This document shows positions 17,157 to 24,846 of a stretch of DNA of 49,690 nt, one piece after another. Position 1 is the first letter of the stretch. Each line of letters opens with the position of its first letter. Under the pieces are notes generated by a model. That model was given only the letters and a program-made list of their open reading frames with translations. It made no database searches and was not told the DNA's origin. Where the stretch lies: the IMG/VR virus record IMGVR_UViG_3300030419_001570, positions 1 to 49,690 of that record; one strand, 5' to 3'. This DNA comes from a virus. The position numbers and the translations under genes were made by a program.

Positions 17157-17395
17157 TAGTCGCAGTTATCACAATAGCCTGGTCCAACTTTAGCTTTGAT
17201 TGACTCAATATATGTATCTTCATCCAAAGATTCATCCTTTTGATTATCAGACTCCATAAACTGTTCTTGGAACTGAGCTTTCATAGATGTTCTGATTTCA
17301 GACACTAACTCGTCTTCTCCTTCACATCTATGTTGCTCGACTATCTCTATTAAAGACATAAATTGCTCTTCGTTTAATGTAATAGTATATTTCAT
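17156..17395 (-). CDS. Acidic hypothetical protein with C-terminal Cys pair (79 aa)
   Basis: Coupled to the SSB-like gene by a TAATG overlap. The beginning (KYTITLNEEQFMSLIEIVEQ) is a beta strand plus helix, the middle is Glu/Gln-rich, and the end reads GPGYCDNCD, a single CxxC pair that could join another Cys pair in a dimer or partner. No enzymatic motif was seen. Function unknown. Confidence 0.5.
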   Translation of the reverse strand: MKYTITLNEEQFMSLIEIVEQHRCEGEDELVSEIRTSMKAQFQEQFMESDNQKDESLDEDTYIESIKAKVGPGYCDNCD

Positions 17396-17955
17396 TAGAA
17401 CGGCAATTCGTCTTCTTCCAAAGGCTTACTAACAACCCTATCAGATTTAAATACGTTAATAGCGATTGGTGTTATTCTCTCTTCTCCAGATTGGTCTGTC
17501 CATTTGTCGTGAACGACCTTGATATTCACTGCATTTCCTGATATGTCAGATTCCATAACCATAGGAAGAAGATATCTTCCTTCTTTATCTTTCTGCATTT
17601 CAAAACCACAGGCTTCTGCAAATATCATATATCCTTTATTATTGCCTTGATTATCTTCAAGGTTAGGATACTTTTCTTTGTCTGGAGCTTTAAATCTAAA
17701 GTAACCTTTAGACTTAACTTCTCTACCCTGTAAATCAGGGTGGTTTTTGTCGTCTAACTTATAACTAGCTTCAAATATGTCGCTAAGATACTTGTTCTTA
17801 ACAACTATATCTTTCTTGATAGTTAGTTTGCTAACGACTGCTTCATATGTTCCTTCTGCAATAGTAGAATATTTCTTTCCACTAGTGTCTTCTGAAGGAT
17901 TATAGTAAGCAACATTATTATCTATGTCGTTTAAGACATCTGTAACATTACTCAT
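17395..17955 (-). CDS. ssb-like: Single-stranded DNA-binding protein, phage type (186 aa)
   Basis: The N-terminus resembles phage DUF669-type SSB proteins (TIAEGTYEAVVSKLTIKKDI, FEASYKLDD). The body is beta-rich, as for an OB fold, and the C-terminus ends EEDELPF, the acidic Pro-Phe tip by which SSBs recruit partner proteins. It should coat single-stranded DNA during phage replication and recombination. The start overlaps the Rad52-like gene by eight bases. The order SSB, annealing protein, exonuclease is a classic phage recombination cassette. Confidence 0.75.
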   Translation of the reverse strand: MSNVTDVLNDIDNNVAYYNPSEDTSGKKYSTIAEGTYEAVVSKLTIKKDIVVKNKYLSDIFEASYKLDDKNHPDLQGREVKSKGYFRFKAPDKEKYPNLEDNQGNNKGYMIFAEACGFEMQKDKEGRYLLPMVMESDISGNAVNIKVVHDKWTDQSGEERITPIAINVFKSDRVVSKPLEEDELPF

Positions 17956-18583
17956 CTTTAGACTCCTCTATCTTGAGTTTAGAAATTACTTTTTCGTAAT
18001 TGTCTTTGTTAATTTTACCAGATACTAAAGCAGCCTCGACTTTCCCTGCTTCATCACTATCTAGTTTGGACATACATAGATATAAATAGTCAGATTGGTC
18101 TTTATCAAGACTGTTATCTATATATTGTTTTCTATATACGTCATCTGCTACATTACATAGCCTATTTACTGCAACTTTAAAAGCATCAGAGTTAGCAGCC
18201 TTTAGGTCGTTACCTAAATCTACATAACCTGCTCCACTTCTAGCCTGGGCTATTCTATGTGCAGCAACAGAGTCAAAACTACGTGGAACACCTTCGTCTA
18301 AAATCTTTAGACGTCCGTGGACAACAATAGCCTTGTCTCCAAGTGTTTCATACTTTAATACTTCCCAAGACCAGATAGGATAATGTTGGTTTAATCTCCA
18401 TCTCATATATCCCTCATCTACATAGTCAAAACCATTTCTACTTTTAACCACATCTTGAGGAGTAGGTATTTCTGAAACATGTTGGTGTTTTGCGGTTAGA
18501 TTTACATCTGCATCTGAAATCATCTGATAATCTAATGCTTCGATTTCTTGCTTCTGTGCGTCTAATTCACTCATTTTACCCAT
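17948..18583 (-). CDS. Rad52/ERF-like single-strand annealing protein (211 aa)
   Basis: The central region has the Rad52-type layout: FDYVDEGYMRWRLNQHYPIW, a Trp-rich strand, VVHGRLKILDEGVPRSFDSV, then the helix NDLKAANSDAFKVAVNRLCN, which matches the conserved K-x-A-x-T/S-D-A-x-K-x-A-x-x-R-x-x motif. The protein would pair complementary single strands made by the adjacent exonuclease. Start at 18583 follows AGGGAG. The C-terminal 60 residues are a charged helical tail. Family identification rests on this motif string. Confidence 0.75.
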   Translation of the reverse strand: MGKMSELDAQKQEIEALDYQMISDADVNLTAKHQHVSEIPTPQDVVKSRNGFDYVDEGYMRWRLNQHYPIWSWEVLKYETLGDKAIVVHGRLKILDEGVPRSFDSVAAHRIAQARSGAGYVDLGNDLKAANSDAFKVAVNRLCNVADDVYRKQYIDNSLDKDQSDYLYLCMSKLDSDEAGKVEAALVSGKINKDNYEKVISKLKIEESKDE

Positions 18584-19457
18584 TTATACTCCCTTGATTA
18601 TATGGACAGACATATCTAGCGTCGCAATAAGACTGACACTTTCGTCCGTTCCACGTTTGTTCATCATTACATTTTTGAGGTAAATTTCCTGTCTCTAAAG
18701 ACTTTACTAACTCATCTCTAGCCGATAGAAACTTATACTCAATGACTTCGTCGTCGTATTTAGGCACTTCAATTAGGTATATATTTTTATCTAAACCTCT
18801 ATCTCTAGCAACTGCTAGACCTCCGTCTCTTAATGTAACCTGTATATACATATTGGCTACCTCATATCCAGACTTGTTTAGTAAATATCTATACCAATTA
18901 ATCTGCCAACCCCAATCTCCAAAGTCTGCTAAACCTTCGTCGCGATACCATTGTTTAATCATTTTAGGGGTCCCTTTTTTTCCCCACTTACCACTTGACT
19001 TGTATTTAGCACCAGATGGGTCTGGTATTAATCTGTATGTCATCCCTAATAGTTGAGCACATTTATAAGAACCTGTATTTTTATAGTCTAATAACGATTT
19101 AGTTTCCTTATCATATAAGTCTGCTATACCTGTTATGTCAAACTCTTCCAACTGTTCTTCTAGTAAATGTCTGTCGTCTTCAAACTGTTCTAATTTTGCG
19201 TGATGCATAGTCCCTGCTAACGAGAATGCTCTATCTTGCGGATTAACATAATACTGTTCAGTCCTTTTTAGATATGCCTCACAGGTTCCGACTAAAAGTT
19301 CAGTAGTAGACGGCTTTCTATTTGGGTCTCTTTCCTTCGACATTTCAATTAAAGTAGGCAACGACATTCCCATTTTTACAATGTCTACATTACCTTTTTT
19401 TACTTCTTCAAAAGAAACTTTGTCACCATTTGGGTATACGAAACCAATTGCTGGCAT
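18576..19457 (-). CDS. RecB/Cas4-like PD-(D/E)XK exonuclease with probable Fe-S cluster (293 aa)
   Basis: Nuclease motifs appear in order: H-H near residues 85-86 (GTMHHAKLE), GIAD at 110-113, LLDYKN at 122-127 and WGWQINWYRYLL later. Cys59 plus three C-terminal Cys (KCQSYCDARYVC) give the four ligands expected of the iron-sulphur cluster in Cas4, AddB and similar nucleases. The enzyme would resect DNA ends for the Rad52-like protein encoded downstream. ATG at 19457 is chosen because AAGGAG precedes it; the reading frame is open further upstream with a weaker start. The first 35 bases overlap the RHH gene. Confidence 0.8.
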   Translation of the reverse strand: MPAIGFVYPNGDKVSFEEVKKGNVDIVKMGMSLPTLIEMSKERDPNRKPSTTELLVGTCEAYLKRTEQYYVNPQDRAFSLAGTMHHAKLEQFEDDRHLLEEQLEEFDITGIADLYDKETKSLLDYKNTGSYKCAQLLGMTYRLIPDPSGAKYKSSGKWGKKGTPKMIKQWYRDEGLADFGDWGWQINWYRYLLNKSGYEVANMYIQVTLRDGGLAVARDRGLDKNIYLIEVPKYDDEVIEYKFLSARDELVKSLETGNLPQKCNDEQTWNGRKCQSYCDARYVCPYNQGSING

Positions 19458-19602
19458 TTTTTGTCTCCTTATTGTTAACATAGTCTAGTATAAGACTATT
19501 TAGCTTTTCTTTAATTGACTTTCCTTCATTAAGTGTTTTCGACTTAAACTTTATCCAAAGTTCCTTGTCGATAACAAATGAAGTTTGATATCTATTATTC
19601 AT
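19423..19602 (-). CDS. Ribbon-helix-helix transcriptional regulator (59 aa)
   Basis: The product MNNRYQTSFVIDKELW then IKFKSKTLNEGKSIKEKLN is a typical Arc/CopG-like fold: one beta strand with alternating residues that pairs in a dimer and reads the DNA major groove, then two helices. ATG 19602 is preferred over an in-frame ATG at 19617 because the latter lies inside a TTGACA-N18-TAAATT promoter-like element, leaving ATG 19602 five bases after the -10 with no ribosome site. The repressor may control itself and the nuclease-annealing-SSB cassette that follows. Confidence 0.75.
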   Translation of the reverse strand: MNNRYQTSFVIDKELWIKFKSKTLNEGKSIKEKLNSLILDYVNNKETKNASNWFRIPKW

Positions 19603-19607
19603 AGTGC

Positions 19608-19637
19608 AATTTAGCATAGAATACCTGCTTGTGTCAA
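19608..19637 (-). promoter_or_regulatory. Promoter-like element for the RHH regulator and recombination genes
   Basis: Minus-strand TTGACA (19637-19632), an 18-base spacer, TAAATT (19613-19608), then GCACT and the ATG at 19602. The geometry, including the five-base -10 to ATG distance, is the same as at 16212-16241 and predicts a leaderless message. Confidence 0.55.
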
Positions 19638-19653
19638 ATAAAACTTTAAAACT

Positions 19654-19899
19654 TTATAAATCTAATTTACTTAGTTTTTTGTCCACTGCTTCTTTCTCGT
19701 AATCAGGTATATACTGAAAATAGTCTGAATATATTTCATATGCTTTTCTATACCTTTCATATTTTGAAAAGAATTTATCTACTTCGCTTGTAAGCCTTGC
19801 ATTTTCTTCTTCAAGTTTTTCTAGATATAACAGTAGTTTATCTAATTCGCTATCTATCTTTTTAATTAATTTATAACTTTCACTTGTCGCTAACTTCAT
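19654..19899 (-). CDS. Coiled-coil hypothetical protein (81 aa)
   Basis: Start at 19899 follows AAGGAG and overlaps the gene before by 20 bases. Residues 10-60 form a strong heptad pattern (IDSELDKLLLYLEKLEEENA), ending in a Tyr-rich segment (YEIYSDYFQYIPDYEKEA). No DNA-binding or catalytic motif was recognised. It is the last of seven overlapping small genes that look like host-takeover or accessory functions. Confidence 0.55.
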   Translation of the reverse strand: MKLATSESYKLIKKIDSELDKLLLYLEKLEEENARLTSEVDKFFSKYERYRKAYEIYSDYFQYIPDYEKEAVDKKLSKLDL

Positions 19900-20137
19900 A
19901 GTCTTCTCCTTCCATTTCTTCTAAAAGTTCTTTTTTGTAGTCTTCTATGTGTGTAAACAGTTCTTTATATAAGTCATCCTTTTCAGTCTCATATTGTAAG
20001 CCTAGTTCTAAACTTATATCTTGCAATATATCCACTCTTAACAAAGCACCTTCTTTTATAAAGTCTTGTGTTTCTTTGATTTCTGACAATTCACCACTTT
20101 CACCGTCATAGTATATTGTCATACATTTTTTAAGCAT
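19880..20137 (-). CDS. Acidic hypothetical protein (85 aa)
   Basis: The preferred ATG at 20137 (MLKKCMTIYYDGESGE) has GAAGGAG at a suitable distance. An ATG six bases earlier abuts the site and is too close. The protein is Glu/Asp-rich with a helical C-terminal half (DDLYKELFTHIEDYKKELLE). No homolog was recognised. It overlaps both neighbours slightly, indicating one polycistronic message. Confidence 0.5.
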   Translation of the reverse strand: MLKKCMTIYYDGESGELSEIKETQDFIKEGALLRVDILQDISLELGLQYETEKDDLYKELFTHIEDYKKELLEEMEGEDYEVSDK

Positions 20138-20315
20138 ATTCATCTCCTTCTTCTGCTTCAAAATCTGACCAGTCACGACACTCGCTACATATAGCGATAC
20201 CAATGTCGCCGTCTTCTATTAATTCTGTAATAGCAGTCCCAGTGCAACAAGTAGAAATCCAAGTTATATCATCTCTGTCTACTATGACTACATTACCTTC
20301 TTCGTGCTCAATCAT
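20130..20315 (-). CDS. Small acidic Cys-rich (zinc-binding?) protein (61 aa)
   Basis: Coupled to the preceding gene by ATGA. The sequence contains STCCTGTAITELIEDGDI followed by AICSECRDWSDF, so Cys-Cys and CxxC could form one zinc site, inside a very acidic protein. Similar tiny zinc proteins are common in phage accessory clusters. No specific function is assigned. Confidence 0.5.
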   Translation of the reverse strand: MIEHEEGNVVIVDRDDITWISTCCTGTAITELIEDGDIGIAICSECRDWSDFEAEEGDEYA

Positions 20316-20473
20316 ACTTGCTCCTTAACTTTTTTTATAAAGTCGTTATATTCTTCCATTTTTTGGTAAAGTTTTTGATACTTATTAGTATGGAAGATTA
20401 TATTATTACGGTTCAAATGTCCTTCGTGTTTAACACTCCAAGTCTTATTGTTTATTTTTGGTCGCTTAATCAT
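20312..20473 (-). CDS. Small basic hypothetical protein (53 aa)
   Basis: Both ends use ATGA overlaps: its ATG (20473-20471) overlaps the stop of the upstream gene, and its TGA overlaps the start of the downstream gene. This strongly supports a real gene in what would otherwise be a gap. Product: MIKRPKINNKTWSVKHEG, then a helical Tyr/Lys/Gln-rich segment ending VKEQV. No family was recognised. Confidence 0.6.
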   Translation of the reverse strand: MIKRPKINNKTWSVKHEGHLNRNNIIFHTNKYQKLYQKMEEYNDFIKKVKEQV

Positions 20474-20877
20474 ATTTCAGCCTCTATATAACAACTGTCG
20501 TTGGTTTTTAGACATTTTTTTATTGCTTTACCTAACCTATATCTATGTCTATATAGCATAAGTATGTCTTCTTTTTCTTTACTGACACCAAGATATTCGT
20601 GTAAATATGGTTGGTCGCAGTCTTCTCCTTTATTTAAAAGTAGCCCTGAATACTTTTTAAAGTATTCGTCTATCTTTCTTTGATAGCCTTTTAGCTTCTT
20701 TCTACAAAGTTTTAGTCCCTCTTCTACTTCTTCAATGTCATAAACTTCATAGTGTATATACCCACTTTCCATTGCCCCAAAAAATTCAGGGTCAGTTGAA
20801 GGTTGCGAAGCAAATCCAAACTTTCCTTCGTAATGGTATGTGTCGTTATTTCCTGTTATGTGGTAATATCTACCCAT
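20470..20877 (-). CDS. Conserved phage protein of the MGRYY type (135 aa)
   Basis: ATG 20877 is chosen because AGGAGG precedes it; the frame extends upstream without a good site. The start MGRYYHITGNNDTYHYEG, KFGFASQPSTDPEFFG resembles a widespread phage protein family whose N-terminus reads MGRYY...EGKFxFxxQ-S-D...FG and whose function is unknown. The rest is helical and charged (EEVEEGLKLCRKKLKGYQRK). It overlaps the upstream gene by eight bases. Confidence 0.6.
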   Translation of the reverse strand: MGRYYHITGNNDTYHYEGKFGFASQPSTDPEFFGAMESGYIHYEVYDIEEVEEGLKLCRKKLKGYQRKIDEYFKKYSGLLLNKGEDCDQPYLHEYLGVSKEKEDILMLYRHRYRLGKAIKKCLKTNDSCYIEAEI

Positions 20878-21178
20878 TTGATGTGTCCTCCTTAATAATG
20901 TTATCAATTAGTTTCTTCAAGTCGTTTTCAAATTTAAGAGTTATTTTTGAATATTCGTCTCTGTCTTTTTCAGGAAGGTTTACATATATTTCGTCTAAAA
21001 CTTCAAATATAGAACCTTCATCGACTGTAATTCTGTCTAAATCTAACATTTGTTTCTTCTTCTTAAACTCCTCTGCTATGCAAACACCGTCGCTATTATA
21101 ATAGTAGTATTGCACACCATCTTTTTTAATTTCTGTTTCAGTTTTAACTATATCTAAATACATATCTTCTGTCTTCAT
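20870..21178 (-). CDS. Hypothetical protein (102 aa)
   Basis: ATGA overlap with the upstream gene. Contains a beta segment with a Tyr run (DGVQYYYYNSDGVCIAEEFK) followed by two helices rich in Asp, Glu and Lys. No motif was recognised. It is part of the co-translated small-gene string from 21423 to 19654. Confidence 0.5.
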   Translation of the reverse strand: MKTEDMYLDIVKTETEIKKDGVQYYYYNSDGVCIAEEFKKKKQMLDLDRITVDEGSIFEVLDEIYVNLPEKDRDEYSKITLKFENDLKKLIDNIIKEDTSNG

Positions 21179-21423
21179 AGTTCTACTCCGTCTTCATAAT
21201 CGCCAGTCATATTGTCCAAAGCATAGTCTTGATTTTTTTCATACTCTGCATCTAGCGACTCTTGTCTTCTTTCTATTTTACTCGCCCAACCTGCACCTTC
21301 AATATATTTAACATTTATATCATATCCAAGTCTTCTTAGTCTTTCCGTCGCAATTACTATTTCTCCTTGCAACTCGACTGCTTCTTTATATCTGTCTTCA
21401 AACTCACTTAACATTTCATTCAT
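21175..21423 (-). CDS. Hypothetical helical protein, first gene of the small-gene string (82 aa)
   Basis: The ATG at 21423 has GGGAG upstream; the frame is open further but without a good start. The protein begins MNEMLSEFEDRYKEAVEL and is mostly helical with a hydrophobic dip in the centre and an acidic end. Upstream lies a 330-base gene-free stretch with inverted repeats, the likely control region for this cluster. No function was recognised. Confidence 0.55.
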   Translation of the reverse strand: MNEMLSEFEDRYKEAVELQGEIVIATERLRRLGYDINVKYIEGAGWASKIERRQESLDAEYEKNQDYALDNMTGDYEDGVEL

Positions 21424-21453
21424 ATTAGTCTCTCCCATAAGGTTTATGAAGGG

Positions 21454-21471
21454 CACGGTTGCCAACCAGTG
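21454..21471. promoter_or_regulatory. Operator-like near-palindrome
   Basis: GGTTG-C-CAACC (21457-21467) is a perfect 5-base palindromic arm pair, extended by CAC on the left and GTG on the right with one bulged A. It lies about 31 bases upstream of the ATG at 21423 on the minus strand. It could be a repressor site or an RNA hairpin in the leader. Confidence 0.4.
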
Positions 21472-21542
21472 TATTTGCAATTCCGTCTAAACATAAAGGG
21501 TAAACAGGGTTGATTACCTGCGACTGCCTTTTTCCAGCCGTT

Positions 21543-21585
21543 AATTGTTTCACTATATGCCCTTCAATTATCATTTGAAACAATT
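21543..21585. repeat. 10-base inverted repeat
   Basis: AATTGTTTCA at 21543-21552 and its exact complement TGAAACAATT at 21576-21585, separated by 23 bases, in the region upstream of the small-gene string. It is too loosely looped for a terminator and has no U-tract; a regulator-binding site is plausible. Confidence 0.45.
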
Positions 21586-21753
21586 TAATATTATAATTTA
21601 TAAAAAGCAACATTTATTTTATTTTATTGAATGCTCTATCTAGCTCTCTATCTAGCATTGCACAGGGCTCTCCATATATTTCTCCGAACAGAAAAATATT
21701 TTTTTTCCGTCTAAACTCTGTGGCGACGAAAATATTATTCCGTCGTTCCTATC

Positions 21754-23517
21754 CTAAATAACCAACAAGTAATCTTCCATATCAGACATATTTATGTCTG
21801 ACGGTATAGTGTAATCGTGGTTATCATCGTATCCGTCGAGTATGTTTACCGTCGGAATTCTACTCTTTAAGAGTAAATCCTTATGAGTAAATTTTCCGTC
21901 TTTAAACTCTATGAAAGACGAAACATCACGAAAGCAACTTTCAATGTGATTTCCGTCTGATTGTGAATTTAGTAATTCCACACTTCGCACACGATAAAAA
22001 TCTTGTGTTTCTGTCGGAATTTCAAAGTATTCAAACATAGAGTTAATAGTCATACAGGGCTTCCTTAAAGTCTGTTGGTCCTGTATTTGTCGTAATAACG
22101 GAAATATAGAATAGAATTTCTTATCGTCTAATTTAAGTTTACTATTCAATATACTTTCGTCTAAAACATAATCTCCGTCTATTAGTATATGTCCGTCGGC
22201 ATTTCTCTCCTTAGACCTATACTTTGAGTAGTATTTAGTTCGCTCTTCTTCTGACAACAGTTTGTCTATACCTGTGTTCATCAGACTTTTCATCATTTCT
22301 GACTGCCAAAAATCAGAGGTATGTTTATCTCTCATTTCTGTCCTAACCTGATTACCCAAGTCGTAGCACTTATCTATTATGCAACCCCATAGACTTGACC
22401 AATGTATCATCTTTTCGGCATTTAATGTGCCTGAATGATACCTCAACTCTATGCCTTGATTTGCTCCGAAATGACTGTGCAAGTTAAGTCCGTGATATCG
22501 TTTTGAATGATATCTGTCAAAATTAAATGCACCATCGTCGTAATAGAAGTCTACGAAACTATCTCTGTCGTAAATATTACGAAAAGCATATAGTGGTTGT
22601 GAGACGGGTCTACACCAACTGCTACTTCTTCTTGACGACGGAACCCAACTAAAAATATGAGGTTCTATAACTTTCGTCATCAAAGTTAAGACGGCAAAGT
22701 GATACCAGTCGTAATCTCGGCTATCAATATGTAAATGATAACCACACTTACGACTAATGTAAGCACCAAAGTCGCTTTTTAAGCATTCAGTCACAGTTTT
22801 TAAGTCCTGTTCTAAGACACCGTTTCGTCGTGGTTCGAGTATTATCTCGCTTCCGTGACTATGGTCTCCACCTGTAATAGAACCGTCGTAAGTAACCCTT
22901 ACTCCTGCTCTATGGTCTCGGTAAGCCAAGCCATCCATTCGTCTATCGCTTGATAGACGAGCCGTAACATATTCCTGTAATCCGACATTATCTACATTGC
23001 TGTTGAAATTTGTCTCAATCTCAACTCCCATTGCTCGTTTTGTCTTAATTACAGGATTTAAGTCGTTGCGAGGATTTTCAAGGTTATCATCGCTTCTATA
23101 TTGAAGCCCGACGAAGCCATGATGGGTTTGGACATATTCATTACTATGCACCTCCCATTCCAAGTCTTCGACACAACCTGAATTATACTCGTGGCAGTTT
23201 TCACACATATTGTCGCCTGTTCTGTCGTCATAATGCATATCATCTTCGTGATATGTCTCTGAACATACATCGCATTCGCGATAGTAGTAAGAACAGTCGT
23301 CGCAGACATCTTCGCCTCTGCTATCGACATAAGTCATACTACTTGCCTCACATTCAGAGGAACAGTCATCACAATATCCGTGAAAGTCTGCATGACAATC
23401 GTCGCATCTATGCTCCTCATCGACAGGCGACAGGTATGTGTCTTGTTCATCGAAACTCGACCCACAGCCGTAACACTCGACTAATACTACATTATCTTCT
23501 GTATTTTCTGTCGGCAT
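21754..23517 (-). CDS. Zinc-finger amidoligase (GS-like COOH-NH2 ligase), 587 aa
   Basis: The N-terminal 110 residues hold three LIM- or treble-clef-like zinc units (C15xxC18...C38xxC41; C49xxC52...C72xxC75; C82xxC85...C105xxC108). The catalytic part carries the Amidoligase_2 (PF12224-type) signature: GVEIET at 164-169, DGSI...GSEIIL around 211-227, CGYHLHID at 258-265 and RYHSGTLN near 390. The family is predicted to form amide bonds between a carboxylate and an amine using ATP, like glutamine synthetase and glutamate-cysteine ligase. ATG 23517 (GAGG upstream) follows the amidotransferase stop by one base; an upstream in-frame ATG would overlap that gene by 47. The substrate is unknown: a peptide, cell-wall or capsule component, or protein tag is possible. 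Confidence 0.8.
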   Translation of the reverse strand: MPTENTEDNVVLVECYGCGSSFDEQDTYLSPVDEEHRCDDCHADFHGYCDDCSSECEASSMTYVDSRGEDVCDDCSYYYRECDVCSETYHEDDMHYDDRTGDNMCENCHEYNSGCVEDLEWEVHSNEYVQTHHGFVGLQYRSDDNLENPRNDLNPVIKTKRAMGVEIETNFNSNVDNVGLQEYVTARLSSDRRMDGLAYRDHRAGVRVTYDGSITGGDHSHGSEIILEPRRNGVLEQDLKTVTECLKSDFGAYISRKCGYHLHIDSRDYDWYHFAVLTLMTKVIEPHIFSWVPSSRRSSSWCRPVSQPLYAFRNIYDRDSFVDFYYDDGAFNFDRYHSKRYHGLNLHSHFGANQGIELRYHSGTLNAEKMIHWSSLWGCIIDKCYDLGNQVRTEMRDKHTSDFWQSEMMKSLMNTGIDKLLSEEERTKYYSKYRSKERNADGHILIDGDYVLDESILNSKLKLDDKKFYSIFPLLRQIQDQQTLRKPCMTINSMFEYFEIPTETQDFYRVRSVELLNSQSDGNHIESCFRDVSSFIEFKDGKFTHKDLLLKSRIPTVNILDGYDDNHDYTIPSDINMSDMEDYLLVI

Positions 23518-23518
23518 A

Positions 23519-24592
23519 TTACTTATCCTCTGTGTTGACAGACTGGAACCATAACTCTTCGTCATCTATATCGTCTTCGACTTGGCTATCATACATAGTG
23601 CCACTACAAATTTGATACTCATTAAGTATCTGATTTGACTGATGGTCTATGTAATACCATTCCTCCGACGAAGCATCAAAAAAGTAGTCAGACGGATGTC
23701 CTCCGTATGCTTCTGCCCATTCTATCTGTTCTTGTTTCTCCCACTCAACATTAATAGTTCCGTCGTCCATATACATATCTTGGTCGTAATTACTATTCGC
23801 CCAATCTATTTGTTTATGGTCGTTGTTATAACTATTTAGTTGCCATTGGTATACTCTACTGTCGTATTTAAACTCGGTCTTTTCTACATTCGTTCTGTCT
23901 GCTCCGAAGCGACGAGTATCAAACTTATAAAGATTATTCTTATTAAGTTCATAGATACTTGCTTCGTCTATTCCTGCTTGTTTTAGACCTGCTTCAATAA
24001 AGCATTTCTCACTTGCATAGAATAGAGTTTTCAGACTGCCGATGTATGAGACGAAAAGAGGTCTATTACTTTCGCGACATAGATATAAAGTCATCGGGTC
24101 ATCTTTGACAAAACTCAAAGCGAAGTCGCTATCAAAGTGCTTGACGGCTTCTCCTATGTCTTGTGTTTGGTCAATAGACTTGAAGATTAATTGACTATCA
24201 ACAGGACATCTTTTGTCCAATCTTGACTGCATTTCTTCTATGTTATAGACACAACCATTGTGTGCTCCTATAACACCTCCGACTTTAAATGGATGAGCAT
24301 TATCTTTTGTAATTGCTCCTTCTGTCGCAAATCTCGTATGACCTAATAAGATACTCGTTCCCGAAACTAAACTATTTACGGCTTCCGAATAACTTTTGTC
24401 GTCTACGAATTTACTCGACGGCAGTAGAGATTTATGTATTTTTGTTTTACTTCCGACTTGTGCGATACCTGACGAATGTGAACCTCTGCTTTCGCTATCA
24501 ATTGCTATTTGTCGTAGTATCTTCTTGACGAGCTTTAACTCTCTGCTCGTATACTTGGTCGGATGTGTCGCTAATCCATAAATTCCACACAT
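23519..24592 (-). CDS. Class II glutamine amidotransferase (Ntn hydrolase), 357 aa
   Basis: The start is fixed by chemistry: MCGIYGLA places Cys2 as the N-terminal nucleophile after Met removal, with GGAG upstream. Class II motifs follow: RGSHSSGIA at 36-44, HTRFATEGA at 85-93, HNG at 111-113 and D132. They match the glutaminase domain of GlmS or PurF, which releases ammonia from glutamine, or a related thiol peptidase. No synthase domain is attached. The last 100 residues are acidic and aromatic. The gene is immediately followed by the amidoligase, and amidoligases of that family are known to neighbour amidotransferase-like proteins, so the two probably act in one pathway. Upstream is a 254-base spacer with a folded element. 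Confidence 0.88.
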   Translation of the reverse strand: MCGIYGLATHPTKYTSRELKLVKKILRQIAIDSESRGSHSSGIAQVGSKTKIHKSLLPSSKFVDDKSYSEAVNSLVSGTSILLGHTRFATEGAITKDNAHPFKVGGVIGAHNGCVYNIEEMQSRLDKRCPVDSQLIFKSIDQTQDIGEAVKHFDSDFALSFVKDDPMTLYLCRESNRPLFVSYIGSLKTLFYASEKCFIEAGLKQAGIDEASIYELNKNNLYKFDTRRFGADRTNVEKTEFKYDSRVYQWQLNSYNNDHKQIDWANSNYDQDMYMDDGTINVEWEKQEQIEWAEAYGGHPSDYFFDASSEEWYYIDHQSNQILNEYQICSGTMYDSQVEDDIDDEELWFQSVNTEDK

Positions 24593-24676
24593 AACTAAAC
24601 TCCATTTGTTTTGGTTAAACTCTGTCTGTCGGTCGACCTGCCGACAAACCCTATTTGTCTTGCGACAAAATATTTT

Positions 24677-24749
24677 GAGGCACAATTCAAGACGAGTCGC
24701 GGGATACCAATTACGACTAATAATTTGTCTTGCTTCAATGTTGTGCCTC
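24677..24749 (-). ncRNA. Candidate structured RNA element in the amidotransferase leader
   Basis: On the minus strand three nested helices can form: GAGGCACAA with TTGTGCCTC (9 pairs, outer), CAAGAC with GTCTTG (6), and AGTCG with CGACT (5) closing a 14-base loop. Unpaired 8-base segments lie on the 5' side between helices. It lies in the spacer between the upstream gene's stop and the amidotransferase start. A second small hairpin TGTCGG...CCGACA follows nearer the gene. It did not match the glnA glutamine-riboswitch consensus I know. It may be a cis-regulator, a small RNA or a protein-binding site. Confidence 0.45.
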
Positions 24750-24846
24750 TACTATAAAATATCTGTCTGATGTATACCACCATCCAGCATTGTGTTTATG
24801 TTTATATTTGTAAGTGTAAGTCTTAAAGGTATTCATTCCGTCTAAA

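Larger units (their letters stand above)
21424..21753. other. Gene-free control region between accessory operon and small-gene string
   Basis: No convincing gene was found in these 330 bases. They hold a near-palindrome at 21454-21471, a 10-base inverted repeat at 21543-21585, two copies of TTCCGTCTAAAC (21481-21492, 21705-21716) and a 13-base sequence TCTATCTAGCATT (21647-21659) repeated beyond the far side of the amidoligase operon. No TTGACA-N18 promoter was found. A 62-codon frame at 21613-21425 lacks a ribosome site. Confidence 0.6.

Noticed and set aside
21425-21613. Minus-strand 62-codon frame in the control region
   Set aside because: It has no ribosome site, overlaps the inverted repeats, and its tail resembles only vaguely the end of a cytosine methyltransferase; a remnant cannot be excluded.
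24677-24749. tRNA or glutamine riboswitch
   Set aside because: There is no cloverleaf, anticodon arm or T-loop, and it does not match the glnA motif consensus as I know it.
24595-24783. Minus-strand 62-codon frame upstream of the amidotransferase
   Set aside because: It runs through the folded leader element, lacks a ribosome site and has no recognisable protein pattern.
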